Source: Filomicrobium sp. (lineage in GTDB: Bacteria; Pseudomonadota; Alphaproteobacteria; Rhizobiales; Hyphomicrobiaceae). Taken from it: DNA of 35,326 nt. The notes under the pieces are model-generated. The model was not told the origin of the DNA, searched no databases, and saw nothing but the letters and a program-made list of their open reading frames with translations. Position 1 is the stretch's first letter; the number at the start of each line of letters is the position of its first letter. The stretch is from the NCBI GenBank assembly GCA_029287535.1, contig JARFQY010000155.1:1-35326 (forward strand), read 5' to 3'. Both the position numbers and the translations under genes were made by a program. This document shows, one piece after another, positions 8,802-17,966 of this stretch.

Positions 8802-8989
8802 TTACGAGAAACCCATTGTTTTCCTGTGCTAGAGCCTAGATAGACCCGTCGAGGGCACTTCGCAATAAACACCGCGCGATAGCGCCCCTAAGTGGCGTCA
8901 AATCGGGAGTTTGGTCAGGCAGCGGCCGGTTTTCGACGTCGTTTGCGCAAAACCATTTCTCTTCGGCAATCGGGCGCGTCCGAATTGGT

Positions 8990-9880
8990 TCAGTACTTCC
9001 ACCTGCGCGACTTCGAGACGAGGAAGTCCCTGAGAACGTGCACCTTCTTGGAGCTCTTGAGCTCCTCAGGATAAACGAACAGAACTTCCATGCTCGGACC
9101 GTCGACGTGTTCCAGCACCGGAACGAGGTCCGACTCTTCCTCCGTCATATAGTCCGGCAGCATGCCGATTCCCACACCTGACTGGATCGCGTACTTCAAG
9201 GCCACAACGCTGTTCACGCGGAATGAGGGGACACGGTTTTCGCCTTCGCCGAGCCCGGCCGACTCCAGCCACAAGATGGGTTGAAGATGAGTAGCCGGTC
9301 GCCCGCTATAGGAAACGAACCGGTGCCGGCTCAGATCCTCCAGAGAATTGGGCGCGCCGTATTTACGGATGTAGCCCGTTGAAGCGTAAATCCGGACTTT
9401 CACGCCAAACAACCGCCGGCGAATGAGATCAGGCTGTTCTGGCTCACCGGTCCAGATCGCAACGTCGGCCGCCCTCATTGCGATATCGATCTGCTCATCG
9501 TTGAGGATCAGCTCGACGGCGACATCCGGATAAAGGTCCTGAAATTCGGCGATCTGCTGTGTCACCCAAACCGTCCCAAGCCCGAGCGGCGCGGTCACGC
9601 GCAGCTCTCCGGTTGGCTTGGTCGCCGTATCGGCCAGCAGCAGCTCCGCGGTTTGCAGCTTATTCATCACCTCGGCGACGGTGTTGTATAGGATCTCACC
9701 TTGCTCAGTGAGAACGAGGCCCCGTGCATGACGATGGAACAACGACTGCTTCAGGTCGCGCTCCAACGCCGCCACCTGCCGGCTGACGGCGGATTGGCTG
9801 AGATTCAAGGCATCCCCGGCGTGCGTGAAGCTCCCCGCCTCAGCCGCGGCATGAAAGATGCGTAGCTTGTCCCAGTCCAT
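8990..9880 (-). CDS. lsrB: LysR-type regulator, LsrB/VtlR-like
   Basis: A 296-residue LysR-family activator/repressor. The N-terminal winged helix is MDWDKLRIFHAAAEAGSFTH, then ALNLSQSAVSRQVAALERDL. The effector-binding domain follows from about residue 90 (GELRVTAPLGLG). The N-terminus and position after trxB match LsrB of Sinorhizobium and VtlR of Brucella, regulators of symbiosis or virulence, surface polysaccharide and redox genes. It starts 50 bases after the trxB stop, so the two are likely one transcript. The predicted protein contains no cysteine, although work on S. meliloti LsrB, as I recall it, assigned redox sensing to cysteines. The symbol reflects orthology by sequence and synteny, not shown function. 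Confidence 0.8.
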   Translation of the reverse strand: MDWDKLRIFHAAAEAGSFTHAGDALNLSQSAVSRQVAALERDLKQSLFHRHARGLVLTEQGEILYNTVAEVMNKLQTAELLLADTATKPTGELRVTAPLGLGTVWVTQQIAEFQDLYPDVAVELILNDEQIDIAMRAADVAIWTGEPEQPDLIRRRLFGVKVRIYASTGYIRKYGAPNSLEDLSRHRFVSYSGRPATHLQPILWLESAGLGEGENRVPSFRVNSVVALKYAIQSGVGIGMLPDYMTEEESDLVPVLEHVDGPSMEVLFVYPEELKSSKKVHVLRDFLVSKSRRWKY

Positions 9881-9930
9881 TCGGTTGCAATCCGCGAAAC
9901 GCCGTTTGTTTTGAGATTGTTTGGAAGGCC

Positions 9931-11067
<1,137 letters not shown>

Positions 11068-12030
11068 CTAAGCGATAGCGCCTTCGCGGACAAATGACAC
11101 CACCGCTCGCACCACTGGCGGTGCATAAAGGATCCTGCGATGCCCCAGCCCATCGAAGGGAACAAGCGTCGCATGCGCCATTCCGTCCGCCATTTCCTGG
11201 GAATTGTGGAATGGGACCTCATGATCGTCGCGAGCATGTATCAATAGCGTCGGTCGTTCGACAATCCGCAAGAATCGCTCACCCCGGAAGTCACCGATCG
11301 ACTGGTGCGCTATTCGTTCAAGATGTCTTTCAAATTGCCGGCGCCCCGCCCGCGACATCCCCAGCCGCTTCGCAAAGCGCCCGGTGACCTCGGAGAATTC
11401 ATTGGCCGCGGCAATCAGACAATATCTCTCGAAAGCCACGCGGTGTGATAATGGCGGCTCGCCGGAACCCGCCAGTAGCGCCGCTAGCGCACCCATGGAA
11501 TGAGCGACGACACTCTGAAATGGGCCCAGTTGGTCGCAAATCTCCACCATGCCGCGCGCGCAGTCGACGAGCCTTGTCTGCTCACCGCGACTCCTTCCAT
11601 GCGCCGGAAAGTCCAATAATACGACGCGAAAACCACTTCGTCTAAGCGGCTCGGCGAGCCCCATCATGAACGAGGCTTCGCTCGTCCAGCCGTGCACGAC
11701 AAGGACGTTTCCTCGAACCGTCTCCCCATCGGGCAGAAGCTCATATGTCGCGACTTCCCCCACCGCCGTTGAAAAGCGTCGAAACGTGGCATGGCGCAGA
11801 TGGTAGCGCGCCCGGCGGACGAGGACCGGGTGGTCCTTCGTTCGGTAGTCGGAAAACCGCGGAATGCAGAAGTGCCGGAAAGCAAGATCCCCGGCCAAGG
11901 CCGGCGCTGTCAGCTCCAGTTCCCGAAAGTCGATTTTCGGCGCCGCAATACCAAGCCCGATGTAATTCCCCGACCGAGTCGAAGCCCTGACTCCGGGCGA
12001 ACCGGGAAACAGAGGACAAACCCTGCCCAT
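11068..12030 (-). CDS. Alpha/beta hydrolase
   Basis: A 320-residue alpha/beta-hydrolase. After about 90 residues of variable N-terminus come the oxyanion-hole strand VLVVHGWTSEASF, the DFPAHGRSRG loop, the nucleophile elbow VVAHSMGALAALL, a late acid in LIHARDDHEVPF and the catalytic His in DGLGHRRIL. The elbow reads A-H-S-M-G rather than G-x-S-x-G, a tolerated but less common variant. The substrate is unknown. Its ATG lies one base after the radC stop, indicating translational coupling with radC and map. Confidence 0.8.
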   Translation of the reverse strand: MGRVCPLFPGSPGVRASTRSGNYIGLGIAAPKIDFRELELTAPALAGDLAFRHFCIPRFSDYRTKDHPVLVRRARYHLRHATFRRFSTAVGEVATYELLPDGETVRGNVLVVHGWTSEASFMMGLAEPLRRSGFRVVLLDFPAHGRSRGEQTRLVDCARGMVEICDQLGPFQSVVAHSMGALAALLAGSGEPPLSHRVAFERYCLIAAANEFSEVTGRFAKRLGMSRAGRRQFERHLERIAHQSIGDFRGERFLRIVERPTLLIHARDDHEVPFHNSQEMADGMAHATLVPFDGLGHRRILYAPPVVRAVVSFVREGAIA

Positions 12031-12031
12031 T

Positions 12032-12811
12032 TCAAATCAACCTCAAAGACTTCAAACTGGCGTGTCCTTCACGCCCAACAATAATGTGGTCATGAACCGC
12101 AATACCAAGGGGTTTGGCGGCTTCGATTATAAGTTTCGTCATATCGATATCTGCACGCGAAGGGGAGGGGTCACCAGAAGGATGATTGTGAACAAGAATG
12201 ATCGCCGTCGCCGACAACTCCAGCGCACGCTTGACCACTTCGCGCACATAGACGGGCGTGTGATCAACGGTACCTTCACCCTGCACTTCGTCGGCGATTA
12301 ACCGGTTCTTCTTATCGAGAAAGAGGATTCGAAAGAGCTCGCGTTGTTCGTACGCCTGTGCGGCGCGGACATACTCGAGAACCTGCCGCCATGACGCCAA
12401 CGCCGGCCGTTCCATGATTTCCGACTTCGCAAGCCGCAAGGCCGATGCCCTGACGATCTTAAATTCGATGACGACCGCATCGCCGACGTCTTTGACCTCC
12501 TTGAGCCGCTGGGCGGGAGCATTGATCACTTCCGCGAACGAGCCGAAGCGCGCGATCAATCTCTTCGCGAGGTCCTTGGTATCCTTGCGCGCGAAGACGC
12601 GGAATAAGACGAGTTCGAGGAGTTCATAGTCCGGCAACGCCTCCGGGCCGCCTAGAAGAAAGCGCTTGCGGAGCCGTTGGCGGTGACCGCTGTGCGTTGC
12701 TGGCCCCGCTTCAAAAAACGAGGCCTGCTCGCTGGACCCGGTTTCACGTGAATCGGCAGCGCTCTGACGTGCCTGCGCTTTTTGCGCCTTATTCTTCTCG
12801 AAGTCGGCCAT
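12032..12811 (-). CDS. radC: RadC family JAB-domain protein
   Basis: A 259-residue RadC/DUF2466 protein. It has an N-terminal helix-hairpin-helix-like region (about 40-130; [29 protein letters not shown]) and a C-terminal JAB metalloprotease-like domain. The JAMM motif is complete: His208, His210, Ser218 and Asp221 in [16 protein letters not shown]. The biochemical role of RadC remains unclear despite the historical repair name. ATG 12811 follows a GGAG. A GTG at 12838 that abuts the map stop is also possible. Codons around residues 20-25 encode D-S-R-E-T-G and contain a parS-like palindrome. Confidence 0.92.
   Translation of the reverse strand: MADFEKNKAQKAQARQSAADSRETGSSEQASFFEAGPATHSGHRQRLRKRFLLGGPEALPDYELLELVLFRVFARKDTKDLAKRLIARFGSFAEVINAPAQRLKEVKDVGDAVVIEFKIVRASALRLAKSEIMERPALASWRQVLEYVRAAQAYEQRELFRILFLDKKNRLIADEVQGEGTVDHTPVYVREVVKRALELSATAIILVHNHPSGDPSPSRADIDMTKLIIEAAKPLGIAVHDHIIVGREGHASLKSLRLI
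12740..12755. promoter_or_regulatory. parS-like site inside radC
   Basis: GGTTTCACGTGAATCG matches 13 of 16 positions of the canonical TGTTTCACGTGAAACA. Read on the other strand, its central 14 bases (GATTCACGTGAAAC) are identical to those of the two sites near mnmG/mnmE. It lies in the poorly conserved N-terminal linker of radC, where a binding site could be accommodated. ParB binding is inferred. Confidence 0.5.
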
Positions 12812-12838
12812 GAGACGATCACGCTCCGGCAGCAGCAC

Positions 12839-13675
12839 CTATCCCGCAGCATACGGAGGACAGTGATACCCCTTTGGCGATAGCGTGAAAACCTCACACC
12901 CCTCTTCGGTGACGCCGACCGAATGTTCGAATTGCGCTGACAGCTGGCGGTCGCGTGTGACTGCGGTCCATCCGTCCGGCAACACCTTCACCGAGGCGCG
13001 CCCCAGATTGATCATCGGCTCGATGGTAAAGATCATGCCCGGCTTGAGGACCACCCCATCGCCTTCAACGCCGTAGTGCAGGATGTTTGGACGCTCGTGA
13101 AAATGACGCCCGAGCCCATGACCGCAGAACTCCCGCACCACGCTGCAGCGCTCTGCTTCGGCGAATTTCTGGATGGCAGCACCGATATGCCCGGTCGTAT
13201 GACCCGGCTTCACGGCGGCGATTCCGCGCTGCATTGCCTCATAGGTCACATCGATCAGACGCTCCGCTTTTCTGGGAACGGCCCCGACCGCGAACATCCG
13301 ACTTGTATCGCCATGCCAGCCATTGACGATGAGCGTCACATCGATGTTGACAATGTCGCCTTCTCGCAAAGCTTTGGGCCCCGGTATCCCGTGACAGACA
13401 ACGTGGTTAACCGAAGTACAGATAGCCTTTGTGTAGCCGCGATAATTTAACGTCGCCGGAATTGCGTCATGCTGCTGGGCGAATTCCATGATGAGTTCGT
13501 CCAGGGCCTCGGTCGTCACCCCGGGAAGAACATGCTCCACCAGCATGTCGAGCGCCTGCGCGGCAAGCCGGCCAGCCTTGTGCATTCCGGCGAAGGCTGA
13601 GGCGTCATACAGCGTGATTGTACCCTCTCCGCTTTCCGATTGCGTATCGTCGAACACGGGCTCAACTTTTGACAT
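12839..13675 (-). CDS. map: Type I methionine aminopeptidase
   Basis: Map removes the initiator methionine from nascent proteins. The metal ligands are all present: Asp in GDIVNIDVTLI, Asp in HGDTSRMF, His in CGHGLGRHFHERP, Glu in FTIEPMI and Glu in FEHSVGVT. The predicted length is 278 residues from ATG 13675. A GTG at 13690 would add five residues and has a slightly better upstream AAAGAGAG, so the start is uncertain. The roughly 25-residue acidic N-terminal leader before TLYDASAFAGMHKAGR is typical of rhizobial proteins. Its stop directly abuts the radC region, giving a map-radC-hydrolase operon. Confidence 0.95.
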   Translation of the reverse strand: MSKVEPVFDDTQSESGEGTITLYDASAFAGMHKAGRLAAQALDMLVEHVLPGVTTEALDELIMEFAQQHDAIPATLNYRGYTKAICTSVNHVVCHGIPGPKALREGDIVNIDVTLIVNGWHGDTSRMFAVGAVPRKAERLIDVTYEAMQRGIAAVKPGHTTGHIGAAIQKFAEAERCSVVREFCGHGLGRHFHERPNILHYGVEGDGVVLKPGMIFTIEPMINLGRASVKVLPDGWTAVTRDRQLSAQFEHSVGVTEEGCEVFTLSPKGYHCPPYAAG

Positions 13676-13976
13676 CTCTTTGGTCCGCACTACTCTCTTT
13701 GAGCGTTCCCTGTTGTCTTAATTACTTGTGAAATGTAGATCATTTGGGTGGCTATGCAATCAACAACATGGCCCCAGCCGGTGTGTAAACCACATCGCCA
13801 CAAGGGCAAGCAAAGCAAAACATGTATGGACCTGCGCCATACATCCAGAAATGATAGTCCGGCGCATTAACGTCTGGATAGGTTTGGCACAAGACTCAAC
13901 CTCTTCAGACATTTAAGAATAAAAGGCCAAAAAGTGCTTTAAGGTGCGACCGTAATATATTGGAGGAAAACAAGGT
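13676..13976. other. Divergent intergenic region between map and the OmpA-repeat gene
   Basis: About 300 bases without a gene. I see GGAGG (13962-13966) as a strong ribosome-binding site for the OmpA-repeat gene, and an AT-rich TAATATAT just upstream of it that could be a -10 element. No tRNA, hairpin or inverted repeat stands out. Confidence 0.5.
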
Positions 13977-15578
13977 ATGACGCGTAAACTACTGCTAATG
14001 AGCGTATGCTGCGCTCTGACGGCAACCGCAGCAGCCGTTGATGCTGCCAAGTCGGTCGCCAAGGCTGATGAGGTCCCGACCAAGGAGGCTATCGACCGCG
14101 CGCTCGCGGACCTGTTTGCGGAGCGGGAGTCCTGGGGTAATGCCCCAGCCGGCGGGCAAGCCTCCGCTTCTGGCCTCGACGTCGCGGGCGTCACCGCGGA
14201 AGCAACCGGCGATCTGGAAGGATTTCTCGCCCTGCGCCAAACGTGGGGAACGGGTCCCGCTCCAAAGACCGTCAAGGCACCTTTAGCCAAGGGCGCCCCA
14301 GCGAACTTCGCTGCTGGAACAGCCGCTGCACCTTCCGGCCCGTCAGCAGAGACCATTGTTCAACCCGAAGTCGAGCGGCCGTTGCCAAAACTGGCGCTTG
14401 ATTCGCAAGCAGATATCGTTCGGGCTCGAAACGCCCTCCTAAAGGAGCGCGAGAGCTGGGGAACGGAACCATCAAAGAGCACCGCTGATCCTTCCAGCAC
14501 AGCCGCAACCGGCGGCACTGGTGATCTGACCGTCCTGCTCGCGGAGCGCGAAAGCTGGGGAACCGGCCCCGACGTCGAGACCGTCAAACCGCCATTGGCC
14601 AAAGGCGCTACAGCCAAGCTGGAGTTCCCCAAAGCCGTTGTCGCCGGCGATGCCAAGCCACCTATTGTCCATGAGCTCGAAGCAAGACCCATCCCCAAGG
14701 TCGCAGACATCGCACCCGACAAGATCAGGCAGGCCATGGGTGATCTTCTCAGCGAACGCGAAGGCTGGGGCACGGAACCCTCCGCCAGCACCGCGATGGC
14801 CACCGCAACCGGCGGCACAGGTGACCTGGCTGCCCTGCTCGGCGAACGCGAAGGCTGGGGAACCGGTCCCGACGTCAAGACCGTCAAACCGCCATTGGCC
14901 AAGGGCGCCACAGCCAAGCTGGAGTTCCCCAAAGCCGTTGTCGCCGGCGATGCCAAGCCACCTATCGTTCATGAGCTCGAAGCAAGACCCATTCCCAAGG
15001 TCGCCGATATCGCACCTGATAAAATCAGGCAGGTCATGAGTGATCTTCTCGGCGAACGCGAAGGCTGGGGCACGGAGCCCTCCGCCGGCACCACTCAAGC
15101 CGCCGCCGCAACGGGTGGAACAGGTGACCTGGCTGCTCTGCTCAGCGAACGCGAAGGCTGGGGAACCGGGCCCTCACAAACCGTCGCAGCGGCTGGCACG
15201 GACACCGCCGCCCGCCGCGACGCCTGCTCCGAGGACCTCCGTCGATTGGCTTCTGAGCGCAGGATCTTCTTCAGGAGTGCCAGCGCCAAACTTCAGCCCC
15301 AGTCCAACGAAGCGCTCCAGCTCATCGCCAAGACGATCAAGGACTGCGGTAAAGTGGCCATCCTCATCGAGGGTCACACCGACAGCATAGGTCCCAGCGA
15401 GGCCAACCAGGCACTCTCCGAAGCACGCGCGTTGTCCGTGCTCGAATTCCTGGCGACTGCCGGTATCGAGCGCGCGCGCTTGGAAGCCATCGGCCACGGT
15501 GAAACAAAACCGGTCGCCTCCAACGCAACGAGTCGGGAGCGTGCCCTCAACCGCCGCATCGAATTCTCGATCCGGTAA
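13977..15578 (+). CDS. OmpA-domain protein with tandem ERE-S/G-WG repeats
   Basis: A 533-residue protein with an N-terminal Sec signal-like segment (KLLLMSVCCALTATAAA). A long repeat region spans residues 35-400, and an OmpA-type peptidoglycan-binding domain lies at about 425-533 (EGHTDSIGPSEANQALSEARA, then NRRIEFSIR). The repeat region has eight copies of a helix ending in E-R-E-S/G-W-G-T, with tryptophans at 53, 90, 161, 194, 264, 294, 364 and 395. The copies come in pairs about 30-37 residues apart and the pair recurs about every 100 residues. In the last three pairs the first member ends WGTEPS and the second WGTGP; the earlier copies are more variable. The linker includes TVKPPLAKGATAKLEFPKAV. 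It is probably periplasmic and wall-tethered. I do not recognise the repeat or its function. A strong GGAGG precedes the ATG. Confidence 0.85.
   Translation: MTRKLLLMSVCCALTATAAAVDAAKSVAKADEVPTKEAIDRALADLFAERESWGNAPAGGQASASGLDVAGVTAEATGDLEGFLALRQTWGTGPAPKTVKAPLAKGAPANFAAGTAAAPSGPSAETIVQPEVERPLPKLALDSQADIVRARNALLKERESWGTEPSKSTADPSSTAATGGTGDLTVLLAERESWGTGPDVETVKPPLAKGATAKLEFPKAVVAGDAKPPIVHELEARPIPKVADIAPDKIRQAMGDLLSEREGWGTEPSASTAMATATGGTGDLAALLGEREGWGTGPDVKTVKPPLAKGATAKLEFPKAVVAGDAKPPIVHELEARPIPKVADIAPDKIRQVMSDLLGEREGWGTEPSAGTTQAAAATGGTGDLAALLSEREGWGTGPSQTVAAAGTDTAARRDACSEDLRRLASERRIFFRSASAKLQPQSNEALQLIAKTIKDCGKVAILIEGHTDSIGPSEANQALSEARALSVLEFLATAGIERARLEAIGHGETKPVASNATSRERALNRRIEFSIR
14521..15123 (+). 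repeat. 300-bp near-identical tandem repeat within the OmpA-repeat gene
   Basis: The unit starting at 14521 recurs at 14821, exactly 300 bases on, and its first part recurs again at 15124. Comparing 14581-14700 with 14881-15000 by eye gives about five differences in 120 bases. The 100-codon period keeps the frame. Older, more diverged copies precede it. The similarity indicates a recent duplication and possible copy-number instability. Confidence 0.9.
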
Positions 15579-15634
15579 GGGACATTGACCGCATTCGAGC
15601 CGGTTGGCGCAGCGGTCATGATCAACCAATTGAA

Positions 15635-15672
15635 AGGGCCCCTGGACGCGAGTCCGGGGGCCCTTCCTATTT
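15635..15672 (+). terminator. Intrinsic terminator after the OmpA-repeat gene
   Basis: AGGGCCCC-T-GGAC pairs with GTCC-G-GGGGCCCT around a GCGA tetraloop (15635-15664), with a single G-T pair in the stem. TCCTATTTT follows. It lies 56 bases after the stop codon. Confidence 0.75.
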
Positions 15673-15735
15673 TGCACATGATCAGCCTCGGGATGGACAG
15701 CCCGCCTGAACGGCGGGCTGCAGTGTTGCGCGGGG

Positions 15736-17091
15736 TCAGATCCGCTGGCTGCCCGAACCAAATTCTGGATAGGCTTCCAATCCGATCTCGGCTTTGTCGA
15801 GGCCGTCGGTCTCTTCTTCGAGCGTCGGGCGCAGGCCGATCGTGACCTTCAAGATGCCCCAGACAACGAAGCTCGTAACGAACACGAACACACCGACCGC
15901 TGCTACGCCGACAGCCTGCACGGCAATGTTGACGTCGGTATTGGTCCAGGCAACGATGAGGGTTCCCCAGATACCGGCGAACAAGTGAACCGGAATGGCG
16001 CCGACGACGTCGTCGATGCGCATCTTGTCGAGCATCGGAACCGTCAGGACGACGATCACACCGCCAACACCACCGATAAGCACTGCCTGCCAGATGGCCG
16101 GCGTCAGCGGTTCCGCGGTGATCGATACGAGGCCGGCCAATGCGCCGTTGAGGGCCATGGTCAGGTCGACCTTGCCGTAGATCACCTGTGTCAGCACGAT
16201 TGCAACGACCACACCGGCAGCCGCGGCCATGTTGGTGTTGACGAAGATCTTGGCGACCGCGGATGCGTTCTCCAGCGATCCCAGCGCCAGCTGCGAACCG
16301 CCGTTGAAGCCGAACCAGCCAAGCCACAGGATGAATGTACCAAGCGTTGCAAGCGGCATGGACGAACCCGGCATCGGATGGATCTCGCCATTCGGACCGA
16401 ACTTACCCGCGCGTGCACCCAGTAGGAGCGCACCTGCAAGAGCCGCCCAGCCACCTGTCGAGTGGACCAGCGTCGAACCAGCGAAGTCCGAGAAGCCCAT
16501 GTCGTCGAGCCAACCGGCACCCCATTCCCAGGAACCCTGGATCGGGTAGATGAAACCGGTGAGAATGATCACGAAGATCAGGAACGGCCACAGTTTGATG
16601 CGCTCGGCCAATGTGCCCGAAACAATCGACGCCGTCGTTGCACAGAACACCATCTGGAAGAACCAGTCGGAGCCAGTGGCATAGCTGTTGGCGGTATCCT
16701 GCGCCGGGTCTGGCATCGTCACCGGTTCGAACTTCCCGAGGTATTCAGCGAAGACCCACGAGTCGCCTGGATACATCAGGTTGTAACCGACGATCCAGAA
16801 CATCAAACCTGCGATGGAGTAGAGGGCGATATTCTTCGTGCATTGCATCGCCACGTTCTTGGTGCGCACAAGGCCAGCTTCGAGCATCGCAAAGCCGGCG
16901 GCCATCCACATCACCAGGAAGCCGCCCATCAAGAACAGGAGCGTATTGAAGATATAGTCGACATTAGGGGCCGTAGCCGCTGTCTTGTCGACCGCTGGCG
17001 CAGCATCCTGCGCCAGGCTGGGAACGACGGACATGGCCAGCACCGTGAAGGCGGCCAGTCCGAGGTTCACATTACGTTGTAGAGAATTCAT
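15736..17091 (-). CDS. amtB: Ammonium transporter
   Basis: AmtB conducts ammonium/ammonia across the inner membrane. The 451-residue protein starts with a cleavable signal-like segment (NLGLAAFTVLAMSVVPSLAQ), as in other proteobacterial AmtB, then about eleven membrane helices. Signature residues are the FFQMVFCATTASIVSGTLAE segment with the Phe gate, the first pore His in VHSTGGWAALAG and the second in IPVHLFAGIWG. ATG 17091 has GGAGG at good spacing. Upstream starts at 17097 and 17112 are less likely. glnK lies 21 bases upstream, giving the classic glnK-amtB operon, where GlnK blocks the channel when nitrogen is plentiful. Confidence 0.96.
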   Translation of the reverse strand: MNSLQRNVNLGLAAFTVLAMSVVPSLAQDAAPAVDKTAATAPNVDYIFNTLLFLMGGFLVMWMAAGFAMLEAGLVRTKNVAMQCTKNIALYSIAGLMFWIVGYNLMYPGDSWVFAEYLGKFEPVTMPDPAQDTANSYATGSDWFFQMVFCATTASIVSGTLAERIKLWPFLIFVIILTGFIYPIQGSWEWGAGWLDDMGFSDFAGSTLVHSTGGWAALAGALLLGARAGKFGPNGEIHPMPGSSMPLATLGTFILWLGWFGFNGGSQLALGSLENASAVAKIFVNTNMAAAAGVVVAIVLTQVIYGKVDLTMALNGALAGLVSITAEPLTPAIWQAVLIGGVGGVIVVLTVPMLDKMRIDDVVGAIPVHLFAGIWGTLIVAWTNTDVNIAVQAVGVAAVGVFVFVTSFVVWGILKVTIGLRPTLEEETDGLDKAEIGLEAYPEFGSGSQRI

Positions 17092-17112
17092 AAACATTCC
17101 CCTCCACTTCAC

Positions 17113-17451
17113 TCAAAGAGCGGTTTCGTCGGTTTCGCCAGTGCGCACCCGAACGGTTCGATCGATGGAAGCGACGAAGATCTTTCCGTCACCGATTTGT
17201 CCGGTACGAGCCGCCGTCTGGACGACCTCGATGGCCTTTTCGACCTGTTGGGCTGGCACCACGATTTCGATTTTGATTTTTGGTAGGAAGCTCACGGCGT
17301 ACTCCGCGCCGCGATAGATTTCGGTATGGCCCTTCTGGCGACCGTAGCCCTTGACTTCCGTGACCGTCATACCTTCGAGGCCGAGATCGGTGAGCGCCGT
17401 GCGCACCTCTTCGAGCTTGAAGGGTTTGATAATGGCTGTGAGTAGCTTCAT
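17113..17451 (-). CDS. glnK: Nitrogen regulatory protein PII (GlnK)
   Basis: PII proteins sense 2-oxoglutarate and ATP/ADP and control AmtB, glutamine synthetase adenylylation and NtrB. Starting at the second of two adjacent ATGs gives 112 residues, the standard length, places the uridylylated Tyr at position 51 (YRGAEYAV), and gives AGAGGG a six-base spacing. T-loop residues GRQKGHTEIYRGAEY and the C-terminal TGQIGDGKIFV (B-loop/C-loop) are intact. Its placement before amtB argues for GlnK rather than GlnB. A sigma-54-type promoter lies about 110 bases upstream. Confidence 0.95.
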   Translation of the reverse strand: MKLLTAIIKPFKLEEVRTALTDLGLEGMTVTEVKGYGRQKGHTEIYRGAEYAVSFLPKIKIEIVVPAQQVEKAIEVVQTAARTGQIGDGKIFVASIDRTVRVRTGETDETAL

Positions 17452-17966
17452 CATTAGCCCTCTGAACTTTGGACCGCGTCATGGAGCTTTCAGACCGAAG
17501 CGTTGCTTCACCCGCACTGCGAGCAAAAACAGCCGCATCGACCAAGATCCGGTTAACCCGTTCTCAAGACCTGTGCCAAATCTCCGTATTTCTCGTAAGC
17601 CTATGAAATGCTTTGTTTTTGAGGAGGGCCCTGGGGAACTTGTATGATTCGCCGCACACGGTTTATGCACAAAATTTATGCAAATCGGCATATTTGAGCG
17701 TTTTTTGTGCGTCTGCACACTCGGCTGACAGACTGGGCACGGATCGGGTTGTTTCGGGCGTTCATCTCAGCAATCATCAGGAATGGCCTCGGCGCCGATG
17801 GCACGTGACGCTGCGACAAGCGGCGAACGAATAGAGCTTCGGCCCGGGCACAATCGGCACTTCATAGTGGGGACACCGGCTCGCGGCCTTCGACGTGGTC
17901 AACCGAGCATGCCGATAATCCGTGTCGGGTTTCGCCTGTACCAAATTCCAGAATGCGAAGAGGAAA
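17452..17966. other. Divergent intergenic region between glnK and the antiporter gene
   Basis: About 515 bases. The glnK side holds a sigma-54-type promoter. The middle (about 17640-17720) is AT-rich with T-runs and would suit an activator-binding or promoter region, but I see no clear NtrC dyad. The antiporter side has GAAGAGG just before its ATG. Confidence 0.5.
17563..17579 (-). promoter_or_regulatory. Sigma-54 (RpoN) type promoter for glnK-amtB
   Basis: On the minus strand the sequence TTGGCAC-AGGTC-TTGAG has the -24 TGGCAC and the -12 TTGA with correct five-base spacing. It differs from the TGGCAC-N5-TTGC consensus by one base in the -12 box. It lies about 110 bases upstream of glnK, and NtrC/RpoN control is the rule for this operon. 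Confidence 0.65.

Noticed and set aside
8892-9074. 60-codon open frame between leuC and the LysR gene
   Set aside because: It runs into the 3' end of the LysR gene on the opposite strand, has no ribosome-binding site and no recognisable domain.
13892-13910. TTTGGCACAAGACTCAAC before the OmpA-repeat gene, resembling a sigma-54 -24 box
   Set aside because: The -12 element is absent at the required spacing (TCAA instead of TTGC).
14360-15098. Long antisense frames over the OmpA-repeat gene
   Set aside because: They mirror the repeat structure of the sense gene and lack starts with ribosome-binding sites; they are a by-product of repetitive, GC-rich codons.
14521-15123. Regular repeats that might be read as a CRISPR-like array
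   Set aside because: The units are 300 bp, coding and in frame, with no short repeat-spacer pattern and no cas genes nearby.
15698-15720. CAGCCCGCC/GGCGGGCTG hairpin after amtB
   Set aside because: A perfect 9-bp stem but no T-tract in the amtB direction. It could be an RNA-stabilising hairpin, but it is not called as a terminator.
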